Positions 14,077-20,669 of a DNA stretch of 35,916 nucleotides are shown piece by piece (within the stretch, counting starts at the first letter, position 1; the number at the start of each line of letters is the position of its first letter). Source of the stretch: an uncultured Anaerolineae bacterium. Lineage in GTDB: Bacteria > Chloroflexota > Anaerolineae > Anaerolineales > Villigracilaceae. The notes below the pieces were generated by a model that ran no database searches, was not told the DNA's origin, and saw nothing but the letters and a program-made list of their open reading frames with translations. The stretch is from assembly GCA_903854805.1 (NCBI GenBank), contig CAINXK010000109.1:1-35916 (forward strand), given 5' to 3'. The translations under genes were made by a program, and so were the position numbers.

Positions 14077-14517
14077 ATGAAAAAGATTAATGACAGCGAT
14101 TTGAAACCCTGCCCGTTCTGCGGAAACAAGAAACCCAAATTTTATGTAACCGGTGGTTATTGGAAAATCAAATGCTTTGAGTGCGATGTATCCATCATCG
14201 GAACCTGGACCAAGGAAAGGGCCATGGAATTGTGGAACAGCAGGCCAATTGAACCGAGTCCAGCCGATCAGTTAGCAGGGTTGAAATCAGAATGCGATAC
14301 CCTGAAGGTTGATCTTCAGCGCATGACTACGTGGGCGCAGGTGCTGGCGGATGGTGGCACCGCCTACAAAAAGGAGCGGGACGAAGCTCAAGCCGAGAAC
14401 GCCAGGTTGCGGGCGGCGCTGGAAGTTCTCGCGTCAATTCCTACCCACTATACAAGTCAGTATGAGCTCAATATGAAACAATTTGCCATCAGAGCACTGG
14501 AGAATAAAAATGTTTAA
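14077..14517 (+). CDS. Lar-like zinc-finger protein with coiled-coil tail
   Basis: A 146-aa protein. Residues 1-60 match the Lar (restriction alleviation) zinc-finger pattern: LKPCPFCGNKKP, then KCFECDV, then ERAMELWNSRP. Lar of the Rac prophage moderates host type I restriction-modification, but many phage proteins with this finger have unknown roles. The C-terminal half is a coiled coil (GLKSECDTLKVDLQRMTTWA and DEAQAENARLRAALEVL), which such phage proteins often carry. The ATG is 10 nt after the previous stop. Family call is good; anti-restriction function is only a possibility. Confidence 0.75.
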   Translation: MKKINDSDLKPCPFCGNKKPKFYVTGGYWKIKCFECDVSIIGTWTKERAMELWNSRPIEPSPADQLAGLKSECDTLKVDLQRMTTWAQVLADGGTAYKKERDEAQAENARLRAALEVLASIPTHYTSQYELNMKQFAIRALENKNV

Positions 14518-14905
14518 CGTTCCTGAGAAATACCGGGTTGAATTTGGACCTTTGGGAAGTGACAAAACTTATGGGAATAACGGTTGCTTTACATTTCAAA
14601 AACAAGGCGTAAACATGAAATATTTTGTGATTGCATCGGATGGGTTGGGTTGGGAGCACGTCAGTGTTCATCTCTACGCTGACAGTAATGCTCGGAGAGT
14701 ATATACCCCTAATTGGAATGATATGTGCAAAGTTAAAGATCTATTCTGGGACGATGAAGACGTGGTGATGCAGCTACATCCGGCTAAATCTCAGTATGTT
14801 AATAACCACCCTAATACATTACATCTGTGGCGTCCAATCAACTCTGTTATTTTGGTACCACCCTCAATATTAGTTGGGGTTAAGGGATTGGAGATAATTA
14901 CATGA
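14510..14905 (+). CDS. Conserved phage protein, DUF7694-like
   Basis: A 131-aa protein from ATG 14510, 7 nt after GGAG and overlapping the previous gene. It contains GLGWEHVSVHL, WNDMCKVKDLFWDDEDVVMQ, then LHP, YVNNHPNTLHLWRP and PPSILVG. I recognise this series from a widespread phage hypothetical family (DUF7694-type). No activity is known to me. The short distances and overlaps place it in the small-protein operon running to 16045. Confidence 0.75.
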   Translation: MFNVPEKYRVEFGPLGSDKTYGNNGCFTFQKQGVNMKYFVIASDGLGWEHVSVHLYADSNARRVYTPNWNDMCKVKDLFWDDEDVVMQLHPAKSQYVNNHPNTLHLWRPINSVILVPPSILVGVKGLEIIT

Positions 14906-15087
14906 GCATAAAAGTAGTGGATGTTGGAAAGGTGGGCCTCTACCGTTATAAAGGCCAGCTCGTGACGCTGGTTTATATGACTTATAAAATCGGCGATAAG
15001 CAATATTGCACGATTGAAATGATCAATAAATACGGAAAAAAGCAACGGCAAGCTGTCCAGTTCGATAAGTTGGAGGAGACGACGTGA
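14902..15087 (+). CDS. 61-aa beta-rich hypothetical protein
   Basis: ATG overlaps the preceding TGA, 8 nt after GGAG. The product alternates hydrophobic and charged residues (VGLYRYKGQLVTLVYM, CTIEMINKYGKKQRQAVQF), consistent with a small SH3-like or other beta-barrel fold. Its stop overlaps the GTG of the next gene. No named family. Confidence 0.6.
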   Translation: MSIKVVDVGKVGLYRYKGQLVTLVYMTYKIGDKQYCTIEMINKYGKKQRQAVQFDKLEETT

Positions 15088-15245
15088 GCATAAAAAACGA
15101 TCCATATTCACAGGCGTTCGATGATTATATTGAACTGCACATAAATACCTACTGGTCAAGAGAAAAGATTATTGCGTTCTGCCTGCGACTCCTGGGCGAT
15201 GAAGCCCAGGCCTGGTGGGCACGAAAACAGGAGCACCAATCATGA
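15084..15245 (+). CDS. 53-aa hypothetical protein, GTG start
   Basis: GTG at 15084 overlaps the previous TGA, with GGAGGAG 6-8 nt upstream. The frame ends at TGA 15243-15245, which overlaps the next ATG. The product is polar then helical (SIKNDPYSQAFDDYIELHIN; IIAFCLRLLGDEAQAWWARK). The strong ribosome site and overlaps on both ends support a real gene. Function unknown. Confidence 0.65.
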   Translation: MSIKNDPYSQAFDDYIELHINTYWSREKIIAFCLRLLGDEAQAWWARKQEHQS

Positions 15246-15568
15246 CCAAATGGGCGAACGAAATGGTAACGGTAAACACTCCATGTGGTGCCCGGACCGT
15301 ACTGGCGTGGGCGTTGGTGCCTGGCGAAAAAGTATCAGCCACCATTCGAGCTGCTGCCGTTGCGTATTTGGGCAATACTGGGCAATCAGCCAGGTATGTG
15401 TTGATTGGGACCATACCAACGGGCGCCCAAGAATTTGTAGAAGTTGAAAACGTATCCTTGGTTAAGTCAGATTGGGTGCCCCCTGGTTACCTGGTGTTGA
15501 CGGCTGGTGGGGTCGAAACGATCATCCCCGAATACCGGGTGTGGAAAGTAAAGGAGACCCACTTATGA
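15242..15568 (+). CDS. 108-aa beta-rich hypothetical protein
   Basis: I use ATG 15242 (ATGA overlap, AGGAG 7-8 nt upstream) over the in-frame TTG at 15215. The product is dominated by Val, Thr and Ala in short strands (VTVNTPCGARTVLAWALVPG; YLVLTAGGVETIIPEYRVW), which suggests an all-beta fold. No catalytic motif or membrane segment is visible. Its stop overlaps the next start. Confidence 0.6.
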   Translation: MTKWANEMVTVNTPCGARTVLAWALVPGEKVSATIRAAAVAYLGNTGQSARYVLIGTIPTGAQEFVEVENVSLVKSDWVPPGYLVLTAGGVETIIPEYRVWKVKETHL

Positions 15569-15783
15569 GCAAACCAATTCATTTGCATAATGCGAGATTT
15601 GGACATTTCCGAATTTCGTGTGAGTGTGGCAATTCAATATTGTTTTCTTTAGTCAAGGGCAGTAATAAGCGTTCAACTGTTTGCATCAACTGCCAAGGAT
15701 ATGTGCGCATAATAGCTGTGTACGATGGCTATGGAGTGGCGACCTTGACAAAGCTAACAGTGGAGAAGATCAATGAGTGCTGA
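15565..15783 (+). CDS. 72-aa zinc-ribbon-like protein
   Basis: ATG at 15565 overlaps the TGA of the preceding gene, 7-8 nt after GGAG. The product has CECG (FRISCECGNSILFSLV) and CINC (STVCINCQGYVRI), two cysteine pairs about 24 residues apart, the spacing of a single zinc ribbon. Such small ribbons may bind nucleic acid or act as adaptors. Function not assigned. Confidence 0.65.
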   Translation: MSKPIHLHNARFGHFRISCECGNSILFSLVKGSNKRSTVCINCQGYVRIIAVYDGYGVATLTKLTVEKINEC

Positions 15784-16045
15784 GATAAAGAGCTGGAAAT
15801 GCAAGAATGGTCACGAGCTGGGCAGCGTGCAGCGCAATGCCAACAAGCTGGTCCAGCTCAGGCTCTACCGGCATGCTATTGATTTGTTCCTGGAACACCC
15901 GGAAGAACTGGATGTAATTGCCGTGATCGAGGGCTATGTGGTGGACGTGCGCTGCAGCGTGCCAGGCTGTGGAGAATTGCGCACCTGGGTGCCAGGCGAA
16001 GCCGCCATGAATAAGCTGCTGCTGGCATATCTAAAAAAGAAATAA
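15773..16045 (+). CDS. 90-aa hypothetical protein with Cys/His metal motif
   Basis: ATG at 15773 is 7 nt after GGAG and overlaps the end of the previous gene. Cys/His in WKCKNGHELGSV and two Cys in RCSVPGCGELRTW could bind one zinc ion across a helical middle (LVQLRLYRHAIDLFLEHPEE). The end is a helix (MNKLLLAYLKKK). It closes the tightly overlapping small-gene operon before an AT-rich gene of different composition. Confidence 0.6.
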   Translation: MSAEIKSWKCKNGHELGSVQRNANKLVQLRLYRHAIDLFLEHPEELDVIAVIEGYVVDVRCSVPGCGELRTWVPGEAAMNKLLLAYLKKK

Positions 16046-16057
16046 GAGGACAGCTAT

Positions 16058-16570
16058 ATGTCAAAGAGACCATATCAAACAAAAGCTGCATGGTTTTGTA
16101 AATATTGTCGTGAAAAAATAGAACAACCCTCAGATAACCCTTATTGCCCTAATGATGGCACAAAGATGCTTGGATGTTCGCATTATGAATGGAATTTAGA
16201 AAGAGCAATGTTTAATTACTTAACACAAGAAAGAGGGGAAGGTACTTTTAGAATAGAAAATCAATATCCCGTACCCGATTTCTCTAGACCCTTTACTTGG
16301 TGGTTTGATCTTAGAATATGGGTAAACGGTAAGAATAGTCTTGGCGGATATGGCGTATTTATAGAAATAGACGGACGTGATCATAGTGAACAGAAAGAAT
16401 ACTCAGGTCTTGGTGGGGGATATACGAGAGACTACGACAAAGAATGGAATTTGAATAAATTCGAAAACGGAATGGAATTAATACGGGTATCAAACGTGGA
16501 TTGTAAATTATACAAGATATACGAAACAGCAGCAAATATCTGCGAAGAGATAATCAAGAAAGCGGATTAA
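16058..16570 (+). CDS. Putative PD-(D/E)XK-type nuclease with N-terminal zinc motif
   Basis: A 170-aa protein. Residues 14-35 hold CKYC and a later CPNDGTK, a probable zinc finger. The core resembles Vsr/DUF559-type nucleases: an Asp strand (WWFDLRIWV), then GVFIEIDGRDH, an Asp/Lys helix (YTRDYDKEWNLNKFENGMEL) and a final strand IRVSN. D, E-x-D-G-x-x-H and the downstream Lys are in the order expected for a metal-dependent endonuclease. The gene is visibly richer in A+T than its neighbours and uses many AGA and ATA codons, a sign of recent acquisition. A homing-type or anti-host nuclease is possible. The ribosome site GAGGA is 8 nt before the ATG. Confidence 0.65.
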   Translation: MSKRPYQTKAAWFCKYCREKIEQPSDNPYCPNDGTKMLGCSHYEWNLERAMFNYLTQERGEGTFRIENQYPVPDFSRPFTWWFDLRIWVNGKNSLGGYGVFIEIDGRDHSEQKEYSGLGGGYTRDYDKEWNLNKFENGMELIRVSNVDCKLYKIYETAANICEEIIKKAD

Positions 16571-16591
16571 GTACCTAATTTAGTACCTAAT
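16571..16591 (+). repeat. Direct repeat GTACCTAAT x2
   Basis: GTACCTAAT occurs at 16571-16579 and 16583-16591, 12 bp apart, directly after the stop of the nuclease-like gene and about 35 bp before the first GACTCTTGAC promoter. It may be a regulator binding site or an insertion scar; only the repeat itself is certain. Confidence 0.6.
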
Positions 16592-16622
16592 CTGATGTTA
16601 GAAATTATGGTATGCAACGCTT

Positions 16623-16656
16623 GACTCTTGACTTACCATCCATCTATAGGTAAATC
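16623..16656 (+). promoter_or_regulatory. Promoter P1 with GACTCTTGAC signature
   Basis: GACTCTTGAC (16623-16632) contains the -35 box TTGACT (16628-16633). After a 17-nt spacer lies TAAATC (16651-16656), a weak -10. The same ten-base block recurs at 16702 and 17284, each time with a 17-nt spacer to a -10-like hexamer, which makes this more than a chance match. Confidence 0.5.
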
Positions 16657-16701
16657 GGCCGATATATGGCATAAACACCCACCAGTGGGAGTTCATGCGC
16701 A

Positions 16702-16735
16702 GACTCTTGACAAGTGATTTGGATGGGCCTAACTT
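16702..16735 (+). promoter_or_regulatory. Promoter P2 with GACTCTTGAC signature
   Basis: GACTCTTGAC at 16702-16711 gives a perfect -35 TTGACA (16707-16712), a 17-nt spacer and TAACTT (16730-16735). Predicted transcription start is about 16742. The transcript would enter the structured leader that ends at the terminator 16899-16933. Confidence 0.6.
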
Positions 16736-16741
16736 GATGAT

Positions 16742-16933
16742 TGAAAAATTACCCAAGGAGGTGTAAAATCGACTTTGACGGATCAGGTCAACCATGAAGG
16801 CGGCTTTTGCTGTTTAAAGAGCATAGCTTATCAATTTAACATCACATTCGTGGGCAAAGCCCCGTTATGGAAAACGTATTGCCGCCAGACCTGATCCGTC
16901 CCGGTTATGCTATTCCATAGCGGGATTTTGTTT
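16742..16933 (+). ncRNA. Candidate structured leader or small RNA
   Basis: Between promoter P2 and an intrinsic terminator lies about 190 nt with strong structure and no convincing gene. GACGGATCAGGTC (16777-16789) is the exact complement of GACCTGATCCGTC (16888-16900); inside it GGCGGC (16799-16804) pairs with GCCGCC (16881-16886), and GGGC-AAA-GCCC forms a hairpin. AAGGAGGTG at 16755-16763 is a full match to the 16S anti-Shine-Dalgarno end but has no ATG at normal spacing. A TTG frame at 16775-16894 (39 aa) is possible. The 3' arm can also pair with GACGGATC at 16951-16958, which touches the ribosome site of the next gene. Confidence 0.5.
16899..16933 (+). terminator. Intrinsic terminator after the structured leader
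   Basis: TCCCG (16899-16903) pairs with CGGGA (16921-16925), and after one bulged G the stem continues with TTATG/CATAG (one G-T pair), giving about 10 bp around a CTATTC loop. TTTTGTTT follows. It lies 29 bp before the ATG at 16962, so it can end the P1/P2 transcript before that gene. Confidence 0.65.
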
Positions 16934-16961
16934 AAACACATTCAAAAAAGGACGGATCAAA

Positions 16962-17285
16962 ATGAAAAAGCAAGCGAAGACAAGTAAGGAACCTGGCATG
17001 TCACAGGAAATGGAAAACGGTTTCAAGGAATTGTTTTTATGGCAGACCTGGCAGCTGCACGCCAAGCTCAGGCAGCGTTTACTGCAATCTGACCCGCAGG
17101 CTGTGCGCATGATCGATGCGCTGGTGCGTGCGTTTTATGCGGCGCGCTGGGCGGGCAACCGCGATGTTGCGATTGAGACCGTCATGGATGAGGTTATCAG
17201 CGGTCAGTCAGCCATCGGCACCCCCATTCCGAACGACGAGGCTTACGCGATTATGCGCCTGCAGGCAGTGGTCTACAACGCATGA
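16962..17285 (+). CDS. 107-aa helical hypothetical protein
   Basis: A helical protein of unknown family: basic start (MKKQAKTSKEP), then LQSDPQAVRMIDALVRAFYA and AARWAGNRDVAIETVMDEVI. No metal, nucleotide or membrane motif. AAGGA is 9 nt before the ATG and overlaps GACGGATC (16951-16958), which is complementary to part of the leader upstream. Its position, between the leader terminator and promoter P3 and ahead of the late genes, makes it a candidate regulator such as a late activator or antiterminator, but this is only from location. Confidence 0.6.
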   Translation: MKKQAKTSKEPGMSQEMENGFKELFLWQTWQLHAKLRQRLLQSDPQAVRMIDALVRAFYAARWAGNRDVAIETVMDEVISGQSAIGTPIPNDEAYAIMRLQAVVYNA

Positions 17286-17317
17286 CTCTTGACGGACCTC
17301 GCAGTAAGGCTTATAAT
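17284..17317 (+). promoter_or_regulatory. Promoter P3, full consensus, GACTCTTGAC signature
   Basis: GACTCTTGAC (17284-17293) with -35 TTGACG (17289-17294), a 17-nt spacer and a perfect TATAAT (17312-17317). It begins inside the stop of the preceding gene. Predicted start is about 17324, some 65 nt before a strong terminator and 130 nt before the first late gene. Confidence 0.8.
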
Positions 17318-17323
17318 ATCTAA

Positions 17324-17426
17324 ATTCAACAGCTTAATATAGATTTAATGGCGGGTCCTGCGCAAATTGTGGGGCCATAATCAGGAGATGAGCGCCTGGC
17401 ACATATCGTGCCAGGCGCTCTTTCTT
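17324..17426 (+). ncRNA. Predicted short terminated leader RNA before the late operon
   Basis: Promoter P3 and the strong terminator at 17390-17420 would bound an RNA of about 100 nt containing no gene. ATGGC (17348-17352) can pair with GCCAT (17374-17378). The arrangement resembles lambda pR'-tR', where a constitutive promoter makes a short RNA until an antiterminator lets polymerase into the late genes. Its existence as an RNA is inferred, not observed. Confidence 0.5.
17390..17426 (+). terminator. Strong intrinsic terminator upstream of the holin-like gene
   Basis: GAGCGCCTGGCAC (17390-17402) and GTGCCAGGCGCTC (17408-17420) form a perfect 13-bp stem with an ATATC loop, followed by TTTCTT. 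It stands directly after promoter P3 and before the late operon. Confidence 0.85.
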
Positions 17427-17451
17427 ATGAATATCATCGGAGATCAACCAC

Positions 17452-17766
17452 ATGATTGCAATAAACATCAGTCCCGAGTTTCTGTCTTATCTGTTGGCCG
17501 CTCTAACCGCGGTTGTTTTCGACTGGTTCCCTGGCGTGAACGCCTGGTATACAGCCCTGGCCAATGGCCAAAAGAAATCCATCATGGCCGCCACATTGGC
17601 CATCCTGATCGCCATCGTTTTCGGGTTGGGTTGTGCGGGCGTGCTGGCTGGCATGAGCTGCGATAAAAATCAAGTGGCAGCGCTGGTACAGGTCTACATG
17701 ATTGCGATTGGAATCAACCAGGGTGTGCATCTGCTCACCAAACCTGCTTCCGTACTGCAGGGTTAG
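17452..17766 (+). CDS. Holin-like membrane protein
   Basis: A 104-aa protein, ATG 8 nt after GGAG. Hydrophobic segments: about residues 9-25 (LSYLLAALTAVVFDWF), 43-66 (MAATLAILIAIVFGLGCAGV) and 76-93 (LVQVYMIAIGINQGVHLL). This is the length and three-helix layout of phage holins, and the sequence style (a CAGVLAGMSCD turn between helices) is like small holin-type proteins I know from phage genomes. It would form the membrane lesion that lets the GH25 lysin reach the wall. It is the first gene after the P3 leader and terminator. The lysin itself lies at the other end of the late operon. Confidence 0.65.
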   Translation: MIAINISPEFLSYLLAALTAVVFDWFPGVNAWYTALANGQKKSIMAATLAILIAIVFGLGCAGVLAGMSCDKNQVAALVQVYMIAIGINQGVHLLTKPASVLQG

Positions 17767-17769
17767 CAC

Positions 17770-18042
17770 ATGGATCCTATACCGGTTGGGTTTGTATCGT
17801 TCCTGGCGTTTGCCTCTGGAGCAGCTTTATGGTTGGTCAGACCCATGCCCAGGCTGGTGCGGTTGAGTATTATGATCCCGCTGATTTATTTCGGTTTTGT
17901 TTATCTGGCATCCGGCGTGTTTCAACTGGATGTGCCGACCAGGATTATTTATATCCGTATCGGATTGGTCAGCCTTTTCATTCCGATCATTCTTAATTCT
18001 ATTATGATGCGGCATTATTGGAACAGGGGGGTGCGTTTATGA
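17770..18042 (+). CDS. 90-aa three-helix membrane protein
   Basis: Three hydrophobic segments (about 5-22, 33-50 and 62-80: SFLAFASGAALWLV, LSIMIPLIYFGFVYL, IYIRIGLVSLFIPIIL) with positively charged turns. It begins three bases after the holin-like gene and its stop overlaps the next ATG. It could be a second holin, an antiholin or another lysis-module protein. No family recognised beyond membrane topology. Confidence 0.6.
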   Translation: MDPIPVGFVSFLAFASGAALWLVRPMPRLVRLSIMIPLIYFGFVYLASGVFQLDVPTRIIYIRIGLVSLFIPIILNSIMMRHYWNRGVRL

Positions 18043-18389
18043 ACGAAGCAATTGTTTTAGCATTTATTACTGCAGTAGTGTCTGTGATTGCCTCAGCCAT
18101 GGCCACGGCGATGCAGTACCGAAAATGGTCAACCGGTGAACAGGATGGGGTCGCAGCAAATGCGGCCGGTGAGATCACGGTGGCATCAATATCTCTCGTG
18201 AATGGTATGCGCACCGAAATCGCTATTATTCAGAAGGAGCTCGAAGCGCTCCGTGAAGATAATCGAAAAATGCACACCAAGCTAATCGAGTTTGAAGACG
18301 TGCAGGATTGGGCAGAGAGATTAGTGCATCAGGTCCAAAGCCTGGGTGCTGAACCGGTCAAGATGCGAGTTCGGCCAAGCGAAAAATGA
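18039..18389 (+). CDS. Membrane-anchored coiled-coil protein
   Basis: A 116-aa protein from ATG 18039, which overlaps the previous TGA and follows GGGGGG. A membrane helix occupies about residues 4-25 (AIVLAFITAVVSVIASAMAT), then a soluble part with a coiled coil (MRTEIAIIQKELEALREDNR). This single-anchor, coiled-coil plan is seen in spanin-type and other lysis-accessory proteins, but no lipoprotein partner is visible. It is the last of three membrane genes before the terminase. Confidence 0.6.
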   Translation: MNEAIVLAFITAVVSVIASAMATAMQYRKWSTGEQDGVAANAAGEITVASISLVNGMRTEIAIIQKELEALREDNRKMHTKLIEFEDVQDWAERLVHQVQSLGAEPVKMRVRPSEK

Positions 18390-18417
18390 AAAAGAAAACA
18401 GCAGGTAGGAGGCTTGT

Positions 18418-19008
18418 GTGCCAATTCAAAAAATAGATTATGAGTTTCAGCCCAGCTTATTTGAGTTGGAAGAAATAGAGCCTGGCAATATTGTCACCCC
18501 GGACGAAGCGCAGCGCAGATCACTGGCTGCCCAGCAGGCGTTGCAATGTCTGACAAAATTGCCCGCCTGGTATGAAGAATACCAACGCCTGCTGGATGGC
18601 AATTGGCCATGGCGGGTGGCTGCGTATATAGCGTGGTCAGCATCTCCGCGCATCTTGCGCTGGCCAGATAACCAGGACAAACTGGCTACAGAAGTGCTGG
18701 GGCTGACGAGCGATCGCCAAATTGCAACCTGGCGGCGCCGCAACCCCAATATTGCAGACATGATTTCCGCCCTGCAGGTGGCACCCATGTTAGAACACCG
18801 CGCGGACGTGATCCACGCGCTGATCGAGAGTGCCCGAGATCCTGATTACAAGAGTCACCAGGACCGCAAATTATTTCTGGAAATCACCGGGGACTTTGTG
18901 CCTGCAGCCAAATGGCTGGAAGAAGTACAGCGCAGTGCAGGCGATGGTCTGAAGAGTAAATCTGATGCAGAGCTGGAAAAATATATCAGGACTGACAAAG
19001 CAGAGTGA
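18418..19008 (+). CDS. Terminase small subunit-like DNA-binding protein
   Basis: A 196-aa protein with a GTG start and AGGAGG about 7-8 nt upstream. The middle (YIAWSASPRILRWPDNQDKL, then ATEVLGLTSDRQIATWRRRN) looks like the helix-turn-helix of phBC6A51/TerS-type proteins, followed by helices with EHRADVIHALIESARDPDYK and FLEITGDFVP. It would recognise phage DNA at the packaging start and present it to the large subunit, whose start it overlaps. The call rests on the motif and the neighbour. Confidence 0.8.
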   Translation: MPIQKIDYEFQPSLFELEEIEPGNIVTPDEAQRRSLAAQQALQCLTKLPAWYEEYQRLLDGNWPWRVAAYIAWSASPRILRWPDNQDKLATEVLGLTSDRQIATWRRRNPNIADMISALQVAPMLEHRADVIHALIESARDPDYKSHQDRKLFLEITGDFVPAAKWLEEVQRSAGDGLKSKSDAELEKYIRTDKAE

Positions 19009-20669
19009 AAGAAAACAGGCTCATATCAGATGACAACGCACGCAAAGAACTGGCCCGCCGCGAATTGGCACGCCGGGATGTGCTGCGTTTTGGGCAATAC
19101 ATGATTCCGAGCTTCAAGATTTATGCCCATCAAAAACTGATTGCCGACGCGCTCAAAAAAGTGACTGAATATGTAGAGACCCGCGGGCAGAGTGGCAGCG
19201 GACGGTTGATGGTGCTGATGCCACCGCAGCATGGAAAGTCGCTGCTGGCAGCTGTGTTGATGTCAGCCTGGTCGTTAGGCAAGTGGCCAAACTGGCGTTA
19301 TGTGATGGTTTCATACAACGCAAAACGCGCCGAACGCAACAGCAAGAGCGTGCGTGATATGGTCAACAGTGCCCCGTACCGGGCTATTTTTGGAGATTTG
19401 GCCGGTCGGGATGATGCGGTCAGCCTTTCGAGTGACAGCCGGGGCGTTTCAGCCTGGAGTCTGTCCCAGCCCAACACTGGCGGCATGATCAGTGCTGGTG
19501 TGGGTGGGTCTGTGACAGGTTATGATGCAAAATTAATCATCATCGACGACCCGTTTGCTGGCAGGGAAGACGCAGAGAGCCCGATCGAACGTGAAAAAGT
19601 GCTGGAATGGTACGAAAGCCAGATCTACAGCCGCCAACAGGATGGCACGGCAATTATTCTGTTTCACACACGCTGGCACCCAGACGACCTGGCGGGCAAG
19701 CTGATTAAGGAAATGGTCAGCAACCCGCGCGCTGATCAGTGGGATATTATCTGTCTGCCTGGGTTGGCGCTGAACCAGGGGGAATATCCGCAAGATTTGG
19801 AAATGCAAAAAACCATGATGCGGGATGGCGTGTATTTGCCACTGACAGACCCACTGGGGCGCCAACCCGGGGAGGCTTTATGCCCAGACATGATTCGCCA
19901 GGAACTGATGGAGAATATCCGTGAGAATATGAGTCCGTATAACTTTCTCAGTCTCTATCAGCAGATGCCCTTTTTACGCAGTGGTGGATTTTTCAAGCGC
20001 AACTGGTTTGAAAAAATCAGCAAGGAATTGCCGAGCGATGTGGTCATCATCCGCGCGCTCTGGTATTGGGACAAAGCAGCCACGGCCGGTGGTGGAGACT
20101 GGAGCGTGGGTGTGCTGATGGCGGTTGACCAGTACAAACGCATATTGGTGCTGACTGTGGCACGCGGGCAGTGGAGCACCTTTGAACGCAACCAGGAAAT
20201 GCGCAAAGCCTATGAGCGAGCAAAGGCCCGGTTTGGCAACCGGCTGCCAATCGCACAACTCTGGCATCAGCAAGATCCGGGCAGTGCGGGCCTGGATAGC
20301 GCGCGCGATACCAACAAATCATTGATCCCCATCCCGGCCCATTACGAGCCGGTTAGTGGCAGCAAGGAAGACCGCGCCGACCCATGGCGCAGCGGATTGG
20401 AAGCGGATATTGTGACCCTGGTGGATGGCCCATGGGTGCGGGCCTTTATCGACGAACATGCGTCTTTTCCGAAAGGCCAAAATGACGATCAGGTAGATGC
20501 GGCCTCCAGTGCATACAGCAAACTGATGGGCAACGCCCAAGCGGGTTCCTTACCAAACTCCCAACCGGTGCAAATGAGTAAATGGAGCCTGGCGGATGTG
20601 CCTGTATATGAACAAAGCGACGAAGATGACGCGGAAATAATTAACATTGGCTGGACCAGGAGATACTAA
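19005..20669 (+). CDS. Terminase large subunit
   Basis: A 554-aa packaging ATPase and nuclease. The Walker A variant PPQHGKS is at residues 73-79 and Walker B LIIIDDP near 176-182, followed by LFHTRWHPDDL, typical of the motor domain. The C-terminal RNase H-like nuclease has WYWDKAA near residue 355 and the late acidic motif NDDQVDAASS near 493-500. The start is GTG at 19005, overlapping the small subunit by 4 nt. It moves DNA into the prohead through the portal, encoded next. Length and motif order are normal for the family. Confidence 0.95.
   Translation: MKENRLISDDNARKELARRELARRDVLRFGQYMIPSFKIYAHQKLIADALKKVTEYVETRGQSGSGRLMVLMPPQHGKSLLAAVLMSAWSLGKWPNWRYVMVSYNAKRAERNSKSVRDMVNSAPYRAIFGDLAGRDDAVSLSSDSRGVSAWSLSQPNTGGMISAGVGGSVTGYDAKLIIIDDPFAGREDAESPIEREKVLEWYESQIYSRQQDGTAIILFHTRWHPDDLAGKLIKEMVSNPRADQWDIICLPGLALNQGEYPQDLEMQKTMMRDGVYLPLTDPLGRQPGEALCPDMIRQELMENIRENMSPYNFLSLYQQMPFLRSGGFFKRNWFEKISKELPSDVVIIRALWYWDKAATAGGGDWSVGVLMAVDQYKRILVLTVARGQWSTFERNQEMRKAYERAKARFGNRLPIAQLWHQQDPGSAGLDSARDTNKSLIPIPAHYEPVSGSKEDRADPWRSGLEADIVTLVDGPWVRAFIDEHASFPKGQNDDQVDAASSAYSKLMGNAQAGSLPNSQPVQMSKWSLADVPVYEQSDEDDAEIINIGWTRRY

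Noticed and set aside
16775..16894. 39-aa TTG frame inside the structured leader, after AAGGAGGTG
   Set aside because: Start codon and spacing are poor; kept only as a possible leader peptide in the RNA entry.
17367..17666. 99-aa frame running through the terminator and holin-like gene
   Set aside because: It reads through the hairpin and is out of frame with the well-supported membrane protein at 17452.
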